From: Mercenaria mercenaria
Lineage: Eukaryota > Mollusca > Bivalvia > Venerida > Veneridae
Length of the DNA: 64,000 nt
Direction of reading: 5' to 3'
NCBI RefSeq assembly: GCF_021730395.1
Contig: NC_069379.1
Location: 25,642,501 to 25,706,500, forward strand
The notes under the pieces are model-generated. The model searched no databases. It had not been told where the DNA came from and was given only the letters and a program-made list of their open reading frames with translations. Every line of letters begins with the position of its first letter. Position 1 is the first letter of the stretch. Below are positions 1 through 12,764 of the stretch, piece by piece. The position numbers and the translations under genes are program-made.

Positions 1-420
1 TAGTGACCATGCACGGACACAGCCAATTTTCTCAGAGGGGGTCCGATCCCCTGTCCCAACCCCCCCACCCACCCTGGAAATTTTGAAATTTAGCACTTCA
101 TTTTTTGCATTCTGTGACAGTTTTATGGACTAACCTGTTAAATTTGGGAAAATGATAAAATCAAGCTTTCTTGAAGGTAAAATTCTTAGTTTCTTTTAGA
201 TAAATAATATGAATTATGTCGGGGTCGTATGTAGCAGCAGCCGCATATACTTTACATGCAGTCCTAATGTTGCCTTTTTCGAAAAACATTTTCTTTCCTT
301 CTGGTCTTCTTTCCTTTTTTAAAGATTTTCCAGAGGGGGTCCGGACCCCCCCCCCCCCCCGGTCCCCCCCATCTGGATCCGCGCATGGTGACATATCATG
401 CTTTCTGTTTATGCAAGTAA
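1..420. repeat. repeat-like stretch with two G/C-run motifs
   Basis: The motif cagagggggtccg occurs near 33-45 and again near 331-343, each time followed by a C-rich run. The second is followed by an uninterrupted run of about 15 C. No convincing coding sequence is present. The short open frames here cross the homopolymer and have no recognisable protein character. Probably part of an interspersed repeat. Confidence 0.4.
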
Positions 421-1629
421 GCTTGTGTTTGGTTAAATTTCAACAGAGCACAATTGTCTGAACAGTGTACAAACTCTTTACTGTTTTTTTCAGGCAAGGG
501 TGGAAAAAAAAGTGGTAGACAATGAAAGCAGTAACATTTTTATTAAAAAAAAATAAACAATGAGACAAACATTTCCAACATCTTTGGACGGTTCAAAAAT
601 CCCATGTTAAACATACGATAAAGCCCGAAACGCGTGAAATTGTTTTGAATGTAAATCAGGTAAAGTAGGCGTTCTATGTATAGAGTTAGATTATGCGTCT
701 AGATACTGTATCAGAGGGGTCGGTCAATTGTGGGTTATTGATTAAACTGGGCGAGTCTACTTACTTATTACTTGAGGATGAAAGAAAAAAAAACGTGTTT
801 TTTCAATGTTGCTCTTAAACAAGGGTGGCGGTTGAACTACTAAAAGTACAACAACAGTTAATTCACAACAAATCGTACGGTATGTTTTATAATCAGTAGA
901 AGCTAGTTGTATTTACGCTTATGAGACCTGTTTCACCCATAAGTAAAGAATTCACAGGTCCATCTTGAAATATTTTCCCCAGCGCGCATATACTTTACCT
1001 ATTCAATATGATCGCGGCATTCCCTTCCCGGCCGCGATCAATGAGAGGTTAATATACTACTGATGTGACGGTAGTTTGGCATTTCAGATAATGAAATAGA
1101 CTGCTATAGTACTGATGGAAAGGGAAGCTGTAAACATTAATTTACTTTTTATAGCTTGAAAATTAAGAATATATTTATCGATTATCGATCTGCAGTTACA
1201 GAAGTATCACTCAAAATGAACACAATGTACTACTACACGTGCTGGGAATCAAATACTGACACTAAAACGTTAAGGAAAGACTCATTTTATAGGATGCTTT
1301 CCAGGTCCGGTTCCAGAAAAATTAGGGGCGCCAGCATATCATCGGCGGGATATGAAAGGGTACCCCCAACTCCCTCCTGAATTTATATAATATTAAGGTA
1401 TGAAATGGTGGCTTCTGGTGCATTTGGATCTCAATTTTAAGGACAACACTAATGAGTATACTTAACCCCTCAACCGACTGAGGTAGGGGGAGGACACGAG
1501 CCTTCTGGGACCGGCCCAGGATCCGAATCTGTTTTCAATGATTGCCATTTTTCATTAACTCGGCTCATTACTTTTTACGTCTATGCCTTTTCTCAAATGT
1601 CTTAAGAATGTCATTATTTAGATCTAAAT
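421..1629. other. no gene recognised
   Basis: AT-rich sequence with scattered short open frames. I see no splice-framed coding segment, RNA gene or repeat that I can name. Confidence 0.5.
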
Positions 1630-1785
1630 GAAATTATATAAATATCATATGGCAGCGTGTGTGACATTGATATTGTCAACCCGAGGGCAGAATGTCACCC
1701 GAGGCGAATGCGGAGTGGTGACATTCTGTTTCGAGGGTTGACAATATCAATGTCACACACGCAGTCATATATTTATTTTATTATA
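1630..1785. repeat. palindromic (foldback) element
   Basis: Positions 1655-1682 are a perfect inverted match to 1735-1762 (28 bp). After a short mismatch, 1688-1699 matches 1717-1728 (12 bp). The similarity continues weakly outward into AT-rich flanks. The centre is C/G-rich. Transcribed on either strand this would form a hairpin of about 45 bp. Other palindromes of this type occur near 15258, 32961, 54204 and 54985. Confidence 0.8.
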
Positions 1786-2284
1786 CCGACCAAAATTAAG
1801 CGCATAAAAAGTTTTAAAAATGTGTTTAATTCATTTAACTCAATAGTTCCATCTTAAGCGCGGTAATCGCCTGTGTACACATTGAATAGTGACGTCATTA
1901 CTATATGACATTGTGTACAAGGGAGGCAATCATTTGGCTTAAAACCTGAAGCAGTTATTTGCCCTTATATGACATTCAAAATATCAGTGTGGTCACATGA
2001 TCTGACAGTCATTTTCGCTTGGTCACGTGTCAAAAAAGTTGAAAATGTTTCTGATAGTCAAAATATCTCCTTTTCGGGTAATGGGATTTTACCATTGTAG
2101 ACAAAAGTGAGGTATAATAATATCACTTGCCCTTCGCATCTGTCACGTTCATTAACCGTATGAAAGTGTTATCCGAGCGTTGTTAGAAGAGATTAATACT
2201 CACTCATTGAACGTACACATGCATTAAATACACACTACAAACTTAGCTTAAACCGAACCCTAACCTTATTCACAGTAGAATATA
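1786..2284. other. no gene recognised
   Basis: Nothing beyond AT-rich sequence and short chance open frames. Confidence 0.45.
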
Positions 2285-3035
2285 TATCAGGATCTTACAT
2301 TCCTGCCTTTGTAAGACGGGGTAATGTTTTGTTTTCCATTAAACTCTGCCCCGAGGGTTGGGAAAACAGCTATCTTACGAAAACAGCAGCTATCATACGA
2401 AAGCAGACATGTTAGACCATTTTTCTTGCCTTTCATGTTAAAAATAGATCATGGAGACAAATATATTTAGGTATCTAGATACTGATATTATTTATATAGC
2501 TAATGACGTCATAATAGTGCCAGTGCTATGTGACGTCACCAAAGTGCACGCTATTTTAGACAAGGAATTCCCTAGGAAAAGACAGGAATAGAATCTATCT
2601 ATCCCTGGCACGTGCTCGAACAAATGTATACTTTCCCTGCTAGGAAGGCAAGAACATAAGACTCTTACATGCCCGTCTGTGTAAGACGGGGTTTTCACTA
2701 CCCGAGGGACAGTGTGGAATTGAAAACTGAGCGTAAGAGAGGTTTTTTATCCAAGCTGTCCCGAGGGTTGGGGAAACAGCTGTCTTACACAGGCAACATG
2801 TTAGATCATTTTCTTGCCTATCACGTTCAAAACAGATCGTGGAGATAAACGGATTTGGATATTTTCTGGTAGCTTTCATTTATATAGTTTTGTAACGTCA
2901 CAATAGTGCCAGTACTATGTGACGTCACCCTAGTGCACTCTATTTCAGACAAGGTTTTTCCCTAGAGAAAGACAGTAATATCTGTCACCCGGCGCGTGCT
3001 CGGACAAATGTATACTTTCCCCGCTAGGTAGGCAA
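2285..3035. repeat. tandem duplication, unit about 370 bp
   Basis: Copy one (about 2285-2653) and copy two (about 2655-3035) share, in the same order, a gtaagacggggt motif, a ccgagggttggg motif, a paired tgacgtca-like block flanking the shared core agtgcca, and a final tgtatactttccc block ending in ggcaagaac. Divergence is moderate, with small indels. The gtaagac/gtcttac pairs can form hairpins inside each copy. The minus-strand open frames at 2492-2879 are a by-product of this repeat. Confidence 0.75.
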
Positions 3036-3114
3036 GAACTCACATTCTATGCGTGCGTACTTACTGTTTGGTATGTTTAGGATATGTATTTATTTTGTTT
3101 AAGATTAAATCTGG
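3036..3114. other. spacer before minisatellite
   Basis: Short AT-rich stretch leading into the 21-bp minisatellite. Confidence 0.3.
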
Positions 3115-3395
3115 TGTGTACGACATCTTATCTCGTCCACACAACATCTTATCCCGTGCGCACGACAACGTAGAGTCTATCTGTGCTAACGCCATCTTAC
3201 TTCGAACGCACGACATCACATCTCGAGCGCACCACATCTTATTTTGTGCACATCACATCTTATGTCGAGCGCACGACATTCTATTTCGAGCGCACGGCAT
3301 CCTATCACGAACGCACGACATAGTATTTCGGGCGTGCGACAGCTATTCACGTGCGCACGACATCGACATCTTATCTCCTGCGCACGACACTTTAG
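3115..3395. repeat. minisatellite, 21-bp unit, about 13 copies
   Basis: Imperfect head-to-tail copies of a unit built on cgagcgcacgacatcttatt. Because the unit is 7 codons long and lacks stops, both strands stay open. The plus strand reads as repeats of roughly RAHDILS and the minus strand as repeats of roughly CRALEIR. No signal, start context or splice site suggests that it is a real protein. The arginine-rich reading is best explained by the repeat itself. Confidence 0.8.
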
Positions 3396-3865
3396 CATTT
3401 AGAAATTGGCATGGCACACCGGCCTTCTAAACCTAGTTGTGTTTATAGTTGTCATGGTTAAAGGATCTTCCCTGGAGTCATGACCCTAAATTTATGGCAG
3501 CTCGTCTGACAGATACTAAAGACATTGAAACTAAAATAAGTGCATGTGTTTGCAGATCCACGCGAGTTTTAGACAATTCTGGTGACGGATTTTTACCAAT
3601 ATTAATGAACTGATGGTATAAAGCACACATGTATATAGTATAGTACATTTTTTATTAAGTTTCTTTTGCGCTGGTTCGGTGATATTTTGGAATCTTGCAG
3701 TTAATATCTCAATATAATTAAGCATGTTAACAATTAATATTTTAACATAAAACCGTTAAGATATAATTATTTCAATATTCCGCCATACTAAAGTTCCTGA
3801 CTTTTCTTCATGGGTTTTTAAAGACATCATGAAATTTTTATCCACTCTAGTATGAGTGTTGATTC
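3396..3865. other. no gene recognised
   Basis: AT-rich sequence with no coding or RNA signal that I can support. Confidence 0.45.
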
Positions 3866-4805
3866 TTTGTCCAAATAAACTGCAAGTCGAAAGATTTCCT
3901 GCGGCCGGAAGTTAAATAGACATGTCCATGTAGTCGTGCACACACATATTTACGCACGTGCGTTTAAAATATATACAAATGGACGTCTAGTATATTAAAG
4001 CGTGTACGCACAGTTTAGCTGCACTTGAATATACGAGTGTCTAAATGCACTTAAATATACGCGTGTATTTATACATTAACAAGGATACGCGTAAATATAT
4101 ACGCACACGTATGATTTGACGCACGCAGGCGTAATTCTAGGTGCTTGAATATTCGCGTACACCTATATATTTACCATGGTACGCTTGCACGCTTTATTCT
4201 GAGTGCTTGTATATATACAAATATGCATGCAAATATAGACGTGCACGAGTAAATTAATATATAAGCATGTACCTACATACATGTATTTACATTTGCACAT
4301 ACATTTTTATTGATGTTTGATGTCGTGGGAATGAAATAAAGCAATTAAAACACTAGTGAAATACAGTTTAAGTCGGATTCACTTGGTCAATAATAGATAT
4401 GCTAGCATAAAACTGCAGTTCTTGTCACTTTTCGGGGATGTTTTAACAAGACAGAAAACGTGTGTTAACAGAGAGATTCTGGCGCTCAGGTGCTGTTATA
4501 ACACCTTTGCATATCCTATATGCGTTTCGTTGCAAATCGTTAACGTATTACGGCCCCAAAACGGTATCGTCAACGTGAAAAAACAACGCAGATATTCCTG
4601 CGTATTTATTAAAATTTAATGACGTTGAGGTAGAGTGTATTACTAGTTTTTCGCACTTTATGCAAGAATATCGTTAGCGCATGTTCATTTTGTTTTATAA
4701 CATCTTCAGAATCCGTCAGAAGCAGAAAAATGCTTACATGTGATAACTCGTAAAATGCTTGGCAGAGCTTCTCATCTTATCATTTTATTCAACTCGTGCA
4801 ATAAA
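3866..4805. repeat. duplicated block, copy 1
   Basis: About 0.9 kb that recurs in the same order at 5490-6370. Shared landmarks are gcaagtcgaaagatttcctg near the start, a region of alternating tacgcgt-like and tatata-like words, the block ending gaatgaaataaag, the segment ttgtcacttttcggggatgt, and tgacgttgaggtagagt near the end. No coding potential is shared between the copies, so this is a repeat family or a segmental duplication rather than a gene pair. Confidence 0.75.
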
Positions 4806-5239
4806 GTCATATGACAGGACACTCGTGTAATATCCTCTACATAGTATATAAGTGCACGTGTATTTTGAAATGTGCGCGCACGCAAAGCAGATTTCGACCC
4901 AGATTGTACACCAAAGTTATGTATGGGCAGTCTGTTAACCCAATCATCCTCTCTTCTTGCAAGACAGACTGACGAAATATGATTTATATGACCTGTATTG
5001 CTGGCTCATATGTCTATGTCTTCAACTTCCTTTCAACTTTCACTAGTTTTTGTAACTAGTTTTATGAATACAATGAGTGCACGGATGCTACTAGCGAGTA
5101 CTCCAGAAAAATACAGTCGGGATCATGTATATGTTTATTTAGCGGGAAACATATAAAACTATTTTTAAATTTTCCTGTGACAGGTCATGCATAAAATGAG
5201 ATAATAATTTCATGAAGTCGTCAACAAACGTAGAAATTC
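4806..5239. other. no gene recognised
   Basis: Spacer between the two copies of the duplicated block. No feature seen. Confidence 0.4.
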
Positions 5240-5465
5240 TCCATATACCACTATAGAAAATTTGTATCTTTTAGAGTCAACGATTTGTATCTTTTAGCGA
5301 GCCTAAAAATGTTGTATCATTTAGCGTTAGTTTTGTATCTTTTAGCGAGCCTCGATTTTGTATCATTTAGCGTTGACTGTTTCATTTAGTGTCAGTTTTG
5401 TATCGTTTAACGTCAATTGTTTCATTTAACGAGTTGTAGCATTTAGCGTTCCCACACCCCTCTCT
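5240..5465. repeat. degenerate short tandem repeat
   Basis: About ten loose copies of a unit near ttttgtatcttttagcg, often followed by agcctc or tcaa. A single diverged piece of the same repeat occurs again at about 6762-6815, which suggests that the array belongs to a dispersed family. Confidence 0.7.
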
Positions 5466-5489
5466 CGTTTAGTGTCGATTCCTAGTCCA

Positions 5490-6370
5490 AAATGAAATTA
5501 ACAGCAAGTCGAAAGATTTCCTGCTGCCAGAAATTATACAGACATATCCGTGTTCACGTGCACCCACATCTTAACGCACGGGTGGACAGGTGGACGTATT
5601 ATTTTTAAGCGGGCACGCACATTCTAGCTGCACTAGATATACGCGTTTACTTATATATAATATACATTAATAAGTATACGCGTAAATATCTACACTATAT
5701 TTACAAATATGCATGCACATATGAACGTGCACGAGTAAATTAATATATAAGTATGTACCTACAATTCGCAATTACACATACATTTTTATTGATGTTTTGA
5801 CGTCGTGTGAATGAAATAAAGCCATAAATAAACCAGTGTAATACAGTTCTGACGTTAGCGTCGTTTTAATTCGGATTACTTGGTCTCTAGTTGATATTCT
5901 AGCATAAAACTGCTGTTCTTGTCACTTTTCGGGGATGTTTTAAGAAGAGAGAAAATATGTTAACAGAGAGATTTACGTGCTGTTATAAAACATTTTAATA
6001 TATGCACGTTCTGTGGTAAAGCGCTAAGGTATTACGGCCCATAACGGATAATTCAATGGAAATGACGTCAGCGTGAAAAAAGCAACAGGTATCCCTGCGC
6101 ATTTCATTGAAATTAACTGACGTTGAGGTAGAGTATATTTAATCATTCTGCATTCGTTTTATGCGTTTTATGCTTAAATAGCTTTAACTCATGTCCATTT
6201 CGTGTAATAACATCTTTAGAACCCCTCGAGATTGTTGTAACACGAAAAACATGCGTTATCCCTACAAAGAAAGAAGAAATTTTGATGTTTCAGCATAACA
6301 AATCTTGCATGTGATAAAAATTCTTCCCATAGAGCCTTTCATTTTATTATTTTATTCAAATCTTGTAATT
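5490..6370. repeat. duplicated block, copy 2
   Basis: Second copy of the block at 3866-4805, in direct orientation, with several indels. It lacks part of the tacgcgt-rich section present in copy 1. The two copies flank the degenerate tandem repeat at 5240-5465. Confidence 0.75.
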
Positions 6371-8740
6371 AAGGGTGCTATAGTTTACAGAATACATGTT
6401 TCATACTTAAAATGACATTAACCAATTTAATGTACTAAACTTGTCGCAGTAGGTTAGACTGAACGCCGAACACCATGTCTTTGTTGTAGGTATGGGTTCG
6501 AATATAGGATTTAAGACAATAGAATATGATACGTACTAATTTAATTATAATTGCTAATACACTAAAAAATCATCATGGGTTCGAACCTACACGTTATGCG
6601 CATTCTGTGTATGTGCGTCAAACACTTTTACCAATACACTGTGCAGTCTTTGTTAGATTTTCTAAAGTGAATCATCAGCCGAGATGATCCGACTACCGGA
6701 TAAATCTTAGTATATGAACTCGCCCAAAAGGCCATTTTTGAAGGTGAAAGTGCATTTTACCCCAATGGAAAATTTATATCTTTTAGCGTCAACAATTTGT
6801 TTTATTCAGCGAGCCTGAAAAAAAAGGATTAAATTTATAAAGTTCAAAGCCTTTGACAATTATTGTCCGTGGCAAATAAAAATTGGCGGCCATTAATAAT
6901 GAAAAATTAACTCTGACCTGTAAAACCAAATTCTGCCTTCGAAATATGTGAACATTAGCGTGAAGCAGGTAATTAACCGGGCAAGCTAAATGACAACTAA
7001 TCTTATGGTCAGATGTTACTAGGCTGGAGAAGTCAGAAACGAAATAGTAAAAATGTATGACCTTGGGATGTGCGTGTGTGCGTGCGTGCTCAGGGATAAT
7101 ATCAATAAAAACAAGATACAAACAACCTTTACTGTCAAGGGTCATAAATCTGAAATCGCAGACTTTGAAATATTTGAACCTTTTGTAACACATTTATCTA
7201 TGATATTTTACAATAACAAAGCTTGTGTTTTGTTTCAAGTGTGAATTTTAGACGAAAATGAATTCGGTGATCCCATAATTTCATTCTTTCAATCGACGGA
7301 AAATAAAGTTTTCATCATCGAGCTAGTTTTTTGGTCGAACTCTATCGTTTGGGTTTTACATGAGACAAGATTAAAGCAAATTATTTTTCAAAACTCAACG
7401 TCATATTAGTCGGTCTTACGTCACTTTAACGTAAATATAGACTTAAACGTTAAAATGACCTCCACAAATTATACACCGTTTTAAAGACATTTTTAAATGA
7501 AAATATGATAAGCAAATCGATACTAAGCCTTGTTGAATGAATAGAGAGATTTACGAACACAGTCTGGCGCTTAGTACACTGTCACGTAATAACGAGGCGT
7601 TTCGCTTTTCTGACACACGCCGTATTTTTATTTGCGTATAAGTATTTTTGCGAAATTTCCACTGTGAACACATACTTTTTTCATATCACTTTTTTAATCA
7701 ACATACCTTAAAAATGTAATGCCTAAAAATAAAAATCTTTACCGCGCAAAAAAAAAAAAAAAATAAAATAAAATAATATATAAGACGAAATATGCGAACT
7801 GAGGTGCAGTTTTAGTACTTATTTTGCCGCCCCGAACGTGCGATTTCCTTCAATAATTGCTTAGATATAACTTGAAAATTGGTTCTTGAGTATCTAGCTA
7901 CTTGCAATATGAAAAATAAAAACTATGAGCAGGCGGGAAAAAATTAATTCGGACTATACTTAGTAATGGCGGAAAAACGAACTTTTTTTGGATAAAAGCA
8001 GGTATCGCTAGGTGTCGCTACATATAACACATTAGACAGGAACTGTGCAAAATATATATGCATATATGCATTTTCGAAAAATGTAGTTTTCGATCTACAT
8101 TCAGACCAAATTTCTTTAATGTACGTTAATGTTTTACTTTTTTGGTCTAAGGTATGGAGCCACCTTAAAGTAGAGTTACTACCTAAAATATTAGATTATG
8201 AAAAAAAAAATAATAAAAAATAAAACGCAATGCTCTCGCTAATATGCAACATCTAAGACCGAATACGAGGGTCATCCAGTAAGTTCTGATAATGGTTTTA
8301 TAGTGAACAAATTATAACAGATAGTATCATACCTGTACTATATTCCTTCAAAGATTGACCCCTGCTTCGGATTACCGCATTCCATCTCTTCGGAAGATCC
8401 GCTATTCCCGTTGCTAGGCAACAATCGGAGATGCTTCGGAGATGCTTCGAACTCCCCTTAGCGGCATTTTTAATTTGAGGAACAGGCCATAGTCACATGT
8501 GTAATACTAATGTCTTGATTTGATCAAGGATATTATTTAAGATTTTCTTATTTTGTCTTTTGTTATGAATAATAATCAATATTTTGCTTCTTTTATGTAG
8601 ATATATTGAAATGTTATGCGGAATGTAAGAAAATGGATGATGGTAATCAATGTTATTTAGAATGTAGCTGGATGAGAGGTTACTTGTTACGGCCATTTTC
8701 AAATAAAAAATCTAGCAGTTTGATTTGTAATACATGTTTT
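6371..8740. other. no gene recognised
   Basis: AT-rich sequence with A-runs near 7747 and 8210. The 134-codon minus-strand open frame at 6789-7193 has no domain-like composition and no supporting splice or promoter signal. I see no gene. Confidence 0.45.
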
Positions 8741-10021
8741 TATACGCCCGTTTGAAAAACGGGACGTATTATGGGAACGCCCCTGGCGGGCGGGCGGCGT
8801 CCACAGACCTTGTCCGGAGCATATCTTCTACATGCATGAAGGGATTTTGATGAAACTTGGCACAGTTGTTCACCATCATGAGACGGAGTGCCATGCGCAC
8901 GAACCAGGTCCCTAGGTCTAAGGTCAAGGTCACACTTAGAGGTCAAAGGTCAAATTCAAGAATGACTTTGTCCGGAGCATATCTTCTTCATGCATAGAGG
9001 GATTTTGATGAAAGTTGGCACAATTGTTCATCATCATGAGAAGGAGTGTCATGCGCAAGAACCAGGTCCCTAGGTCTAAGGTCAAGGTCACACTTAGAGG
9101 TCAAAGGATACAAGAATGAAAACTTTGTCCGGAGCATTTCTTCTTCATGCATAGAGGGATTTTGATATAACTTGGCACAAATGTTCACCACCATGAGGCG
9201 GAGTGTCATGCGCAAGAACCAGGTCTCTAGGTCTAAGGTCAAGGTCACACTTAGAGGTCAAAGTATACAAGAATGAAAACCTTGTCCGGAGCATGTCTTC
9301 TTCATGCATAGAGGGATTTGATATAACTTGGCACAAATGTTCACCACCACGAGACGTAGTGTCATGCGCAAGAACCAGGTCCCTAGGTCTAAGGTCAAGG
9401 TCACACTTAGAGGCCAAAGGTCAGATACAAGAATGACTTTGTCCGAAGCATTTCTTCTTCATGCATGGAGGGATTTTGATGTAACTTGACACAATTATAC
9501 ACCATCATGAGACGAAGTGTCATGCGCAGTTCCCTTCTTTCGAATTACTTCCCTTTGTTGTTACTATAAATAGCTTATATTGTAACTTTTTCATTACTAG
9601 TCATAGGGAAAAATCGAGACCACTTTTCTGTAGTACAATATGCATGCTACATCCAATTTTGAGGTGTATTTTGACCAGTCTCTACCTGGTAAAGATTTTT
9701 GTGAGGACTTACAATTTTTTTTTTGATTTTTTTTTTTTTTTTTTTTATTAAGATTAACTTCCTTTAGTTGTTACTATAAATAACTTATATTGTAACTTTT
9801 TTATAATTGACCGTAGGGAAAAACCAAGACCACTTTTCTGTGGTACAACATAGATGTTACTTTCCAATTTTAGGTGTATTTTAAGGTATCTCTACCTGGT
9901 AAGGAGTTCTTTTGTGGACTTAGAAAAACAAAACACTTAGTTATTACTAAACAACCACAAAGTTAAAATTCCATTTGCAAATACAGGTGTTAGAGTAAAG
10001 AAATTTGCTGTGACGGGCGTA
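8741..10021. mobile_element. TIR-bounded non-autonomous element with internal tandem array
   Basis: The left edge reads tatacgcccgt and the right edge acgggcgtata, an 11-bp inverted pair. Inside, 8810-9530 holds about five copies of a unit of roughly 165 bp (cttgtccggagcat ... aaggtcaaggtcacacttaga). A second pair of direct repeats follows at 9544-9710 and 9755-9930, separated by a long T-run. No transposase is visible. The open frames rich in DLRPRDLVLAHD on the minus strand are the translated array and not evidence of a gene. Confidence 0.65.
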
Positions 10022-11385
10022 TATTGTGACATTCTTGCACTCTTGTTCAGGTTACGTTGATAATTTGTTACTTATATACTAAAACTAATTTCAGTAGAAA
10101 ATTGCGGTTTATTGAATTGAATTGATGTTACCATGGAAACGAAGCCCGTGACCTATGAATCTAAATGTAAAATTCAAAAGCGTTGACACTAGTCTATTTA
10201 AAAAACACAGCTTCAGCTTTTTATTTTCATTTCAACAATATCCATGAGAATAATAGTAGCATGCTGAACGATTTTTCCATGAAAAATTCCAGACGAGGGG
10301 TACTGCTGTAAGTATTCTAAGCTTAGAAATTTGTTTGAATAAATGCAGATAACACGAAAATATAATTTACGTTAGAAATAATATGTTTTAAAGCTACATC
10401 AACTAGAAAGATAATCTTATTCAATATTATTTTATAAGAAATTACGACAAAAAGCAAGATATAAGCCATTTTAAACATCTCTGTTGCCATGGTTACTTTA
10501 AACTTTAAGAAAAATAGGGTACCATGTATAGTGCTTGGTATTTTGCTAATAATATTACCCAAATATTCCATGTTGGTCATTAACAGAATGGCACTGAAGC
10601 CGTCGAAAACCCCTATTTTTATACATAGTTGTTAAAGAATGAGAGAAGATGCGTTGCCATGGAAACGCGAGCCCCGCGACATATACATTTTAAGCTTATA
10701 TTAGCTAACGTGCATACTAGTAAAATTATAGATAATGCTGACTTCTACGGAACTAAAATACACTGAAAAGTGTTAAATATCCGTATTTTCCTTCTTCTTT
10801 CAATATGAAATACCTTTGAAGGGTCATGTTCTTCAAACCTGGATAAAAATTGAACTTGAAGGGACAGGGACAAATGATATTGAGATTTTAGCAGTTAAAA
10901 CTTCATATTACGCGAAATATAAAACGATGCTGCGGTTCAATTAATTTGAATTTACCCTTGTAACAAGGTAACCTACCTCCTTAATTTCCATGTAGCTGCG
11001 CTTGCGGATAGTCCTACCTATAAAATCATCGATAAATATTTAATCCCCAATTATACGTGCATCATTGCGTGAAGAACTTGTCTCATTGCAAAAAAAGTTG
11101 TCAGTGTGACTTCAGAAAATGTTTAAGTCTAATGAAATAAATTCAGATCCACTGATTTAGCTGAAATTTAGATATAATTTTATTTGTGCCATATCACACA
11201 TCATATATAAAAACAGCTATTCAGTATTTTATGAAAATTGACATTACAATGAAATGACTTATCACTAAGTTTTTAACCATACATTTACTTCATTATTCCT
11301 ATTAACCTGTGTCATGCAGGTGATCATGTAAATGCAGGATAGAATTAATATTTGTGTCATTGACTGATCTCTAGTATTATGTCTA
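10022..11385. other. no gene recognised
   Basis: AT-rich. A ccatggaaac word occurs twice (about 10132 and 10656), each time followed by similar sequence, hinting at a diverged repeat. No gene is supported. Confidence 0.4.
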
Positions 11386-12182
11386 CTTAAAGGGACACAA
11401 TTTGCCATTTTGCCTTGTGGACAGGATAAAGACCACATTTTGCAATTGATTTTAATCAAACTTACAAACAACTTGTATTGGCATAAAATCTCAGTTCCTT
11501 TGTTAGATCCCATCATGGGTTGCAGAGTTATGGCCCCTTAAAGGTCCAAAATTTGCTATTTTAGCATTTGCAGCCATATAGAGACTTCATGTTTGATTTG
11601 ATTTGATACAAACTTGCAAAATATCTTAAACAACAATAGATATTGGATTCCATGTTGAATCCGTCAGATCCAATCATAGGTTCTGGAGTTACGGCCCCTG
11701 ATTGACACCTGAAAGAGACAAAATTTGTTGTTGTTTTTTTTACCTTGTGAACACGATAGAAGTGACATTTACATTCGATTTTAACCAAGTCAAAATAAGA
11801 TCTCGGTTTCTTTCGAAAACCGGCTACATTCCATCATGGGTTTTAGAGTTACTGCCCCTGAAAGGGACAAAATTTTCTAGTTTGGGTCTTTCAGCCGTAT
11901 AGAGGTTTTATTTATGCTTTGATTTGATACAAACTTGCACAGAATATTTAGGTCACAAGGTCAAATCAAAGGAAAAACTTGTTATCACTTTAGAAGCCAC
12001 ATTTATGATCCTTTGCCAAGTTCAAAATTTGGTTATATGGGGTCAAAAACTAGGTCACGTTAACCTTGTCCACATTTAAGACCCTATCTTCATGAAACTT
12101 GATCAGAATGTTTATCTTGATGATTTCAAGGCCAAGTTTAACAGGTGAGCGATATAGGATCATCATAACCCTCTTGTTTCAC
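11386..12182. repeat. interspersed repeat with internal tandem units
   Basis: Roughly three to four diverged units of 150-215 bp, each containing a phrase close to catcatgggtt-agagttatggcccctgaaagg followed by gatttgatacaaacttgca. The right end, gtgagcgatataggatcatc ... ccctcttgtttcacgttta, resembles the reverse complement of the starts of the elements at 36424 and 38164, so this is probably the same broad family in the opposite orientation. Confidence 0.6.
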
Positions 12183-12764
12183 GTTTACCTAGAAACAAAA
12201 AGTGAAACAGGAGCCCAAATACGTACTCTTCCAGTTACAAACTTATTTCAGTACAATTTCTTGCCAATAATGTAAACACTTCTGTACAGTTTGATAAGTG
12301 ACTGTTATTTAAGAAATTGATAATTAAAAATGCTTATTCTTGTATACAAAACAGGGTTTTCCTGTGATTTCACCGGTGTAAGAAAACTCGATCTTACACC
12401 CAGGTTTGTAAGATGAACCTCGTGCTTTAGATGACGTGAAAAGAAATACATCTTTGTTGAAAATTTATGCAGTAATTTATATTTTATTATATTAAACGGG
12501 ACAAAATCGAATACCTTGATAGTTCCTCTTTGTTACATATATTTTTCGATTTAAAAAACATAACATTGTTTTATGAAAAATACATAACATTACGCTGCAA
12601 ATGATAAAACAAAACCGGAACTAAACATCTTGTTTTGTCTTTGAAATGTCATTACGTCTTTCTTGTTTATTGACGTTGATTTCTTGCGCTTTGTTTAAAT
12701 ACGCTACTGTACGAAATAAAAGTACTATAAAGAAAGTCACCTACTGGCTTCATTGTTCTGATGA
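12183..12764. other. no gene recognised
   Basis: No feature seen apart from a short inverted gtgtaaga / tcttacac pair near 12380. Confidence 0.4.

Noticed and set aside
3053-3430. 125-codon open frame rich in RAHDI(L) repeats
   Set aside because: It is the translation of a 21-bp minisatellite that is open on both strands; no start, splice or domain evidence.
6789-7193. 134-codon minus-strand open frame
   Set aside because: No domain, biased toward Phe/Leu/Lys as expected for AT-rich DNA, and it overlaps a dispersed tandem-repeat fragment at its end.
8740-9436. Several open frames with DLRPRDLVLAHD repeats
   Set aside because: They are translations of a 165-bp tandem array inside a TIR-bounded repeat.
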